Part shown: piece by piece, positions 57,466-64,000 of the stretch | Layout of the letters: each line of letters opens with the position of its first letter | How positions within the stretch are numbered: position 1 is the first letter of the stretch | DNA from: Linum tenue | Taxonomy: Eukaryota; Streptophyta; Magnoliopsida; Malpighiales; Linaceae | DNA length: 64,000 nucleotides | Assembly (NCBI GenBank): GCA_946122785.1 | Contig: CAMGYJ010000002.1 | Location: 67,791,703-67,855,702, forward strand | Reading direction: 5' to 3' | Notes under the pieces: generated by a model | Database searches by the model: none | The model's input: the letters and a program-made list of their open reading frames with translations, nothing else | Told to the model about the DNA's origin: nothing | Made by a program: the position numbers and the translations under genes

Positions 57466-57874
57466 TTAATTAATTAATCCCTGGTGCAGAGTGTTATGGG
57501 GAGCGCAATCCAGATTCGGGTTTAAAGAGAAGAGCTTCTTCATTGTGATGCTGGATTTTCTCACCACATCGCAGCACGTGTCTGTTGAAGCCACCACTGT
57601 CAAGCCGGTACAATCCTCCACATGCGCAGCTACGTACGTACGTACACCGGCCGCAAACACAAGTTCAATTCATCATCAGTAACTTGCTAATCAACAAATA
57701 ACATCATGCATGGCATGGAGGAAGATGAATGAAAGTTCATTAAACATGAATATGATCACCTGCAAAGATTGGAGATCGGCCGTGGAGAAAGACTAGTGCG
57801 GCAACCATCGCCAGAAGAAGAAGAAATGGGGAGATTCTTCTTCCCAACATGCTTCCAGACTTCATCATCATCAT
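57466..57874 (-). CDS. Small secreted LysM-like protein, copy b (altered C-terminus)
   Basis: Minus-strand exons 57760-57874 and 57466-57629 give 92 residues. The signal peptide and LysM core (CTGLTVVASTDTCCDVV, NPNLDC) match copy a. After LDC, copy b lacks a segment that is not a multiple of three, so the conserved ending FGMTLCTRG becomes APHNTLHQGLIN and the final cysteine is lost; the lost ending persists in another frame just downstream. The splice acceptor follows a TACG repeat. A TATA box is at 57972-57979 (minus). It may be a pseudogene or an altered protein. Confidence 0.75.
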
Positions 57875-57971
57875 TCTCTCTCTATATATAAATATTGGTC
57901 GGATTTGCTTAAGAAATAATGTTTTTTTCCCTTCTTCTTCTGTTTGATTAATGATTCAATCCAGGCGGCCT

Positions 57972-57979
57972 TATTTATA
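57972..57979 (-). promoter_or_regulatory. TATA box of LysM-b
   Basis: TATAAATA on the minus strand lies in sequence shared with copy a (GGCCTTATTTATAGTGCT). Confidence 0.65.
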
Positions 57980-58079
57980 GTGCTCGGGCAGAGAGGCACG
58001 AGCCTAGAAATTTGAGCTAAGGAAAATTTCAATAATAAAATGAAGAACGCAGTTTTGTTAGCCATATTCTCTCAATTCT

Positions 58080-58188
58080 ATCTTTTGTGCTCTTTGCAGA
58101 TGTCTGTTTAGGCCGGCCGGCATTATCCTCCCGACGATACCTCTTCTTTCTTCACTCAGGAATATGATAAATGATAATGATTCCCCTC

Positions 58189-58255
<67 letters not shown>

Positions 58256-58865
58256 TTCAAGTAGTTGACAATCTCATCCGCCTTCTCATTTTTAACCCCT
58301 ACTTCCCACACAGACCCAACTAAGAACTCCTACTGCCGGCAAATGATAATTATTCCATAGCAAGATAATTATATATTGGGTGGAGTATTTGACAACCTCT
58401 TTTCATCTCGTTTTTAACTTCTGATTCCCACATAGGAGACCAACAATCGAAGTAAGAACTTCTACTATCAATATAGACGGTGTTACATGAGATGTTAGAA
58501 GTTTTACGATCTGGAGACAAAGTGAGGATTATAGGTTAAAATTTGCTTACATATTTTTTGTAAGAAGGCCAAATTTTCGGAGGGATGATTTTGCCTATTT
58601 TTGGGAATGACATTTGGTGTTCCCAATCTTATTATTTTTTGGTAGTGGTTGGTTCAAATAATTAAAATCACAAAAAATGGTAAATAAAATTAATAAAATT
58701 AGAATATGAATTAAAGGTTCTACTAAGGTTATTGGGTAATAGAATATTAATGCATTTCAAAACGTAGCATGTTTTTTTATATTTTGATAATTGAAAAATG
58801 AATGTCCATCATTTGTAGTGTCTGACAAAAGGTAAAGTAATCAAGTATGTGAAAAAAATATTCTA
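58080..58865. repeat. Duplicated LysM upstream region, copy b
   Basis: It corresponds to 48900-49430 of copy a. It contains an (AT)n run not present in copy a. Confidence 0.65.
58194..58252. repeat. (AT)n microsatellite
   Basis: It is about 59 bp of uninterrupted AT repeats. Confidence 0.96.
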
Positions 58866-59783
58866 AAAAGTGTGAATGTAACAATATATTTAGTAACTTA
58901 ATTGATAGTTCGAAGATAAAGGATTTAGAAAAAAAAAATATGAAAATTAAAAGATTGAATTGAATTATTTTATAATGAAACCAAGAAGAAGAAAAAAACA
59001 TCCAAATTTGGCTTCTCCATTATGATTGTAATAATATTGCTCACGTACCTTATTTATACATAACTATCAGGTTACATGTAAACTGTCACAATTCAAGACC
59101 ATTTTCTTACATACTTTGGAATTGGAAAATCCTGGTGGACAAAGACAAACCCTCTCGATGAATAGTGTAGAAGATGTTCAGGGGAGGAGTTGACGTCAAT
59201 TGGCGTTGTCTTGAGCTGCTATGACCTCATACTTTTTTAGTTTGAGTTTCATAGTTGGTTGACTATGTATGTCTGGTTCAATTGTAAAGTTCCTAAATTA
59301 TAGAAAATAACAAGTGTGCTTGTTTGGTAGAATAAGTTATCAATTTTGCCTTATCTCATTAGGGTTGCTTAATCAACTACAATGCAAATGGGTAAAGTTT
59401 GATTTTAATTAGAGGTGGGTTGGGTTTTTGGAATTTCCAGACATCTCCTTTCAAAACTACAGGTTGATACCTAAACTAAATAGTTCTTACCATTTAACAC
59501 ATAAATTTAATTCTTTTGAAAATAACTAACTTCCAAACAATGAAAATTACTTTATACTATCTAATTTTTTTGCTGTACAATTTACCAGATATACTTAAAG
59601 TTTACAAATAAATCCAATTGTATGTGGACTGTCGAAAGAAAATGGACAAATCTATACTCAACTTATACCCAATTAGAATACGAACACATACCCTACCCAA
59701 ATTCATAGCACTATCATTTTCAACTAGTTTTACTTATTTGGGCAAAATTACCCATTTGATCAATTGTCATTTGGGCAAAATTA
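58866..59783. other. AT-rich intergenic DNA
   Basis: No gene is recognised. Confidence 0.45.
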
Positions 59784-60108
59784 CCCGTTTGGAAATTGTG
59801 ATTCTTCAAATTGATGTATTAGGTCAATTAGTGTATTATCATTTGATGTATTGATTCAATGCATGTATTAGGAAAATACTTTGTTTGGAAGAGCAATGAT
59901 GAAACAAAAAGTAGGGTAGACAATCCCTCATTAACAATCTCACCTTTTAGTAGATTTATAATCATTCATTTTGAGTGATTGTAGGTGAGCCCAACAAAAA
60001 GGTAATGCATGCATTCTAACTCAAAGTGAACCAAAAAAACAACGTAATCTTATCATTACATGTATTTGCTAAATACCTTATTTCAAATTTCAACCTCCAA
60101 ACGACCCC
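59784..60108. mobile_element. Tourist-like MITE upstream of the SpoU gene
   Basis: In reverse orientation it matches the MITE at 4616-4948 over much of its length (AATGATAATACAC, CACAA-TTCCAAA, GGTCGTTTGGA). The right end CCAAACGACCCC is followed by TAA. The left end (CCCGTTTGG, preceded by TTA) is less certain. Confidence 0.6.
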
Positions 60109-60285
60109 TAATCACAACACTCGAAATGTGATTTGTGATTAACCAAGTCATATATGTGGTCTAATGTGAAATAAATTCGGCTATGGTGTTTGCGGGAAAG
60201 ATAGATTCTTCCGTAGCCCGATTCGGTTTCAATTTCAAAGCCACTCTCCGTAGAAAAACAATCGAAACCAGAAAAAGCTCCAAAC

Positions 60286-62117
60286 ATGAGGAGTTGCTGC
60301 AAAACCCTAATCCAGAGTTCCATCCCTTCCCTCCACAACTCGAAACCCTACTACCTCTCCAATTCCAGCCATGTCTTCCCTTTCCTCCCCCGCGCTCTCC
60401 CTAGCTTCTCCTTCAATTCCTCGACTCCCAGAGCCAAACTTCCCCACACCTTCCATATCCACTCTACCCCTTCTAATTTCAGTTCTTCGGCAGCACTAGG
60501 AGTAGCAATCTCTTCGGAATCGGCCGAAGATGAACCCCAAGACGACCCGAAGAGGGACACCGTGGAGCACTTGCTCACCAACCCGGACGACATTTCCAGG
60601 CTGATGAAGATGGAGAGGCGGCAGCAGGGCGGCTGTGAGAAGCGATGGTTCCCTTACTTGGATGCGTTCAAATGTGGGAATGGCGCGAGCTTGAGTAGCG
60701 GCCAAGTGTTGGAAGCAATGGCGCCGTATATGATGGAAGAGAGGAAAGAGAGGTTCAGGACCGCCGTGAAGAACCGGAGTTACTCCGTTTGTCTGGTGGT
60801 CGAAGGGTTGAACGATTTCGGGAACGTTTCTGCTACGTTTCGTTCTGCCGATGCGCTTGGGTTTCAGTCTGTTCATGTCATCAACCCGGATAGCTCGAAA
60901 AGGTGCTTCGTGGGTTGAGGTGAACCGGATTAAAAATCGTTTCTTTTTTCTTCCTCTGAAGTACATAAGAATTTTTGGATGTGTGAAAGTACGATCTTCT
61001 AGTGTTTTAGTAGAATCTCTTGTTCTGAGGGCTGGAATGAGGTATGGAATAGTGAATTGACAGAACAATTTCACCACCTCTGCCCACTTTGCAGGTATAG
61101 AGATAACCGACATGTTAGCATGGGAGCTGAGAAATGGTTGGACATTGAACTGTGGGACTCTACTGCAGAGTGCTTCCAAGTTCTCAAGTCTCGTGGTTAT
61201 CGAATTGCTACAACGCATGTTGGAACCGATGCGGTAATGAATCGTTACCTCTGCATTTTGGGTTACTGTTCTCTTTTGCGAATGATTATGCGAATGCCAT
61301 CCACTTGAGTTATTATATTTATGAATCACATTATGCAATTTTCAAGAACAGATTTTGAACTGTTGTTGGGATTCCTTTGCTATGACAGGTATCGATTTAT
61401 GACATGGATTGGTCATGCCCTACTGCAATTGTTGTTGGCAACGAACATAGGTAAGTGTCTCTCAAGCATCGCCATTTCTAATCATAAGTTTTGATATTAA
61501 TTATTCCCTTTGGATGTGGAGAAAAGGCTGGAACTGCCAAAGATAGTTCTTGTGTCATGAGAGCCCCGGTTAATGCTTCTGATGTTGAGAAGGTGTTTTA
61601 GAACTAAGATGAGATCATGACTTCTCACTAGGATGCTTACCTAACAATAGCACCACCTATATTTGATATCCCCACAAACAATCTAGATATTAGTTATCAC
61701 TGTCTTTTGTTATTGTAGAACTAATTGCTGACAGAGGCTAGTGTTTGCAGGGGGATAAGTGATGAGGCACTCGGACTTTCAGATCTGCATTGCAGTATTC
61801 CAATGAATGGCATGGTCGACTCTTTCAATGTATCAGTTGCTGCTGGCATTCTCATGCACCATGCTGTTTGTGACAGAACTTCCCGTCTGGTACCTTTTTC
61901 TTATGGCTGGTAGTTTATGACAATCAATATTGGTGGAAGGAGTTACGACATACCCCTGATAATTTGTGAAATGCAGGGGCGACATGGAGATTTAACAGCA
62001 GAAGAAAGCAAGATACTGCTGGCTGAGTTCTCACTGCGTCATAGCAAGAGTGCGATAAGCATCGCACATGAATATGCAAAGAGGAGTAAGGCTTCCACGC
62101 CTGTGCCAAAGCTGTGA
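60286..62117 (+). CDS. SpoU/TrmH-family tRNA or rRNA methyltransferase (5 exons)
   Basis: Exons 60286-60902, 61095-61233, 61389-61450, 61751-61889 and 61977-62117 have GT..AG borders and agreeing phases, giving 365 residues. It would transfer a methyl group from S-adenosylmethionine to a ribose 2'-OH of tRNA or rRNA. All three SPOUT motifs are present: motif 1 NDFGNVSATFRSADALGF (exon 1), motif 2 AIVVGNEHRGISDEA (exons 3-4) and motif 3 IPMNGMVDSFNVSVAAG (exon 4). The first ~85 residues are Ser/Pro/His-rich and look like an organelle transit peptide, followed by an acidic stretch. A short upstream frame from 60183 overlaps the start in another frame. It resembles Arabidopsis SpoU-family genes such as At4g15520 or At5g26880 (recalled). 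The RNA target is unknown. Confidence 0.92.
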
Positions 62118-63362
62118 TGGAGATGTATCAGAAAAAGCTTCCACTACCAAATGTCTGTGCAGTCTGCAAATCCCCCTCCCGATGTAAACAGAGAAGAATT
62201 GGAGAAAAACATCTGCAATGAGCAATTTGCTCTGCTTTGATTGCATCGGAGGCAAAGGAAAAATCACCGGTCAGTTGGCGGTTGCTTGGGAACAACTGGA
62301 GGTGATGTGCTTAGCTAGTGCAGCCTCTCTAACTCTTTGTTTGGTTCTTCTTGACGAAGTAAAGAGAGAACGGAAGCAAGTTATACATAATGATAAGTGA
62401 TATCTTAGAAGTTAGAATTCTTGTGACCCATGAATGTTCTACTTGTTACATGCCGCATCATTTTGATAGTGGAAAATCCGTTTCTCTTTAGAATCTCCTA
62501 GTATATATATCCCATTGAACAGAATTTTGTAGACAACCAGATGCATAAACTCTGCTTGACCAGAGTCTGCAATCGTTCATAAAACTCATTTTAAACTAAC
62601 CACCATAAATCAATTGCTTGATCTGCATTTGGTTTGATTTTTGATCCGGTTTCTTTAGAGAGCTGCCAATGACCTCAAAATCAAGGGCTCAAAAGAGGTT
62701 ACCCCAAATTTGATATCTCCAAATTTAGCATCCATTTTCACAGGGAAAATTTCAATAGAAATAAACATAAAAATCAAAATCAGATCATCTTTCTCCTATC
62801 CTCTTACAACTTTTTTTTTAATCTCTTTTCAGTTTTCCCTCCTTTGAAGGGAAAAGCCTTTTCTAGGGTTTTCCCAGATTAAAGATCTTGGGATTTTTTC
62901 TCTGAGTTTGCCCTAGAAATTGCTTTGGTTATTGATTAACATAACTTAGTCTACTATAGATTAATGGTCAATCCAGGTACGTACACATACATGCTTGCAA
63001 TGCTCTTGTTTGGGTTTGTTCATGATAATAATTTGGTTCAAAATTATTGTATTGGGTAATTGTAATTTAGGATCATACCTTTGGTTTTCCTGTTCATAAT
63101 GGTTTTTGGATTTTATGGGAGTTCTCCTTCCAGCGGCTAAATCGCCCGCCACTTCTATGAATTTGTAGAATACTTATGATATCATGAGCTTATTGATAAT
63201 CTCAAAACGAGTTATCGATAAAAGGGAAAAAAATAATTTATTTTAAATGAAAATCAATAATTCACATATAGCTTTGACTTACAAATGTGTTTTCTTTTTG
63301 TTCTCTTTCGTTAGGATAAGCCTGTCACCATTTGGCAAGGAGCTGATCACTGCGCTAGCCAA
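62118..63362. promoter_or_regulatory. SpoU 3' flank and PTEN1-like upstream region
   Basis: No further coding exon is supported. A strong acceptor-like site (pyrimidine tract then GTTAG at 63310-63314) precedes the PTEN1-like start by 48 bp, and the frame is open between them, so an intron in the 5' leader or an extra upstream exon is possible. Confidence 0.45.
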
Positions 63363-64000
63363 ATGGGTTCGAAGATATCAAAGCAAGGGTCATTGAGAGT
63401 TGCAAATGCAACCTTGCAAAGTAGCACTCATGATTCATTGATTAGCTATCTCACCACAAGTAACATTTTACGTAACTTGGTGTCCAAGCATCGGCGCCGA
63501 ATGCTCATCGCCGGTTACGATCTCGATATGTCGTATATCACGGATCGTGTACTCGCGATGTCGTTTCCAGCCGAACGTATGAGGGCCATGTATCGTAACC
63601 CACTTTGGCAAGTCAAATCGGTGTTGGATATGCGGCATGGTGGGCACTACAAGGTACTTTGATTCCCAACATCATCTTACCTTTGGGTAGAAATGTTGAC
63701 ATATTCAACGGATGCACATGTTGATTTTGTCTGATCTCATTGTCTATCCATAATGACATTTTTGTAAACACACCTATAAAATTATTTTCTAGATAAAAGC
63801 ACACTTAGGTGAGTGATCAATCGATATTGAGTCGCGCATCTATCCAATCCTATCAATACCATCATTGGAGTTATGTTGGCCTTTGATAACTTTGTTATCC
63901 ATACTTTGTACATTGCAGGTGTATAATTTATGCATTGAGCAATCGTATGATCCATCACACTTTCACTCTCGGGTCGAGACGTTCCCTATCGACGATAATC
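63363..64000 (+). CDS. PTEN1: PTEN-type phosphatase, PTEN1-like (5' part, truncated by window)
   Basis: Exon 1 is 63363-63653; exon 2 starts at 63919 and runs off the end. The visible 124 residues carry the PTEN N-terminal signature: a basic stretch [19 protein letters not shown], then [17 protein letters not shown], then [17 protein letters not shown] enzymes remove the 3-phosphate of phosphoinositides and can act on proteins. The catalytic HCxxGxxR loop lies beyond the window. The short N-terminus (MGSKISKQG) resembles Arabidopsis PTEN1, a pollen gene, rather than the long-N-terminus PTEN2 type. It is within 16 kb of the oxidoreductase cluster, as PTEN1 neighbours that gene in Arabidopsis (recalled). 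Confidence 0.9.

Noticed and set aside
1..64000. tRNA, rRNA or snRNA genes
   Set aside because: I looked for B-box-like GGTTCGA..CC strings with cloverleaf context. The only close string (50266) belongs to the hairpin of the LTR element.
1..64000. A prokaryote-type defence or mobile gene system
   Set aside because: All coding content is eukaryotic (introns, PPR, F-box, OSCA, PTEN) and no operon-like cluster is present.

Overview
The window is nuclear DNA from a flowering plant, almost certainly a eudicot. It has spliced genes with GT..AG introns, plastid- or mitochondrion-directed proteins, a plant-type PPR gene and a very high load of plant transposons (Copia, TRIM, L1-type LINE, hAT, Mutator-like and Tourist-like elements). 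I could not identify the species. About ten host gene loci are readable. In order they are a PLS-type PPR protein (+), a UPF0301/DUF179 (YqgE/AlgH-like) protein (+), an F-box protein split by a Copia element (+), a second DUF179 copy (+), a ten-exon HYP1-like CSC1/OSCA-family channel (-), three saccharopine-dehydrogenase-like oxidoreductase copies (+ pseudogene, - intact, - pseudogene), two small secreted LysM-like proteins (-, -), a SpoU-type RNA methyltransferase (+) and the 5' part of a PTEN1-like phosphatase (+, running off the window).

Layout. 1-4.2 kb: hAT ends and two 5'-truncated LINEs. 4.6-5.4 kb: a Tourist-like MITE carrying a Mutator-like MITE, just upstream of the PPR gene. 5.6-21.1 kb: PPR, DUF179-a, nested hATs, then the F-box gene broken at 12,805 by a 5.8 kb Copia element with one intact 1308-codon gag-pol frame, then DUF179-b. 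21.7-26.1 kb: HYP1-like gene. 26.6-32.6 kb: a LINE, a three-level nest of DNA transposons and another hAT. 32.7-47.6 kb: the oxidoreductase cluster, interrupted by hAT, TRIM and Tourist elements. 48-58.9 kb: a tandem duplication of a LysM-like gene, split by a decayed Copia element that itself holds a young non-autonomous LTR element and a hAT MITE. 60-64 kb: SpoU methyltransferase and PTEN1-like gene.

Three gene families here are local duplicates (DUF179 x2, oxidoreductase x3, LysM x2), and in two of them some copies are visibly broken. From memory, PPR+DUF179 are neighbours in Arabidopsis (At3g29230/At3g29240), and so are PTEN1+saccharopine-dehydrogenase-like (At5g39400/At5g39410), so the window may preserve ancestral gene order. 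Most transposons were delimited by exact target-site duplications read directly from the sequence.

The two most unusual observations are both in LTR elements. In the intact Copia element, the bases where a primer-binding site should lie match no tRNA 3' end known to me; they are instead the perfect 13-nt complement of a segment in the element's own LTR. The second is a compact LTR element with identical-looking LTRs whose only long frame is a retropepsin-like domain with its catalytic D-S/T-G replaced by D-V-F. Host gene products act in separate pathways; I see no operon-like functional unit.
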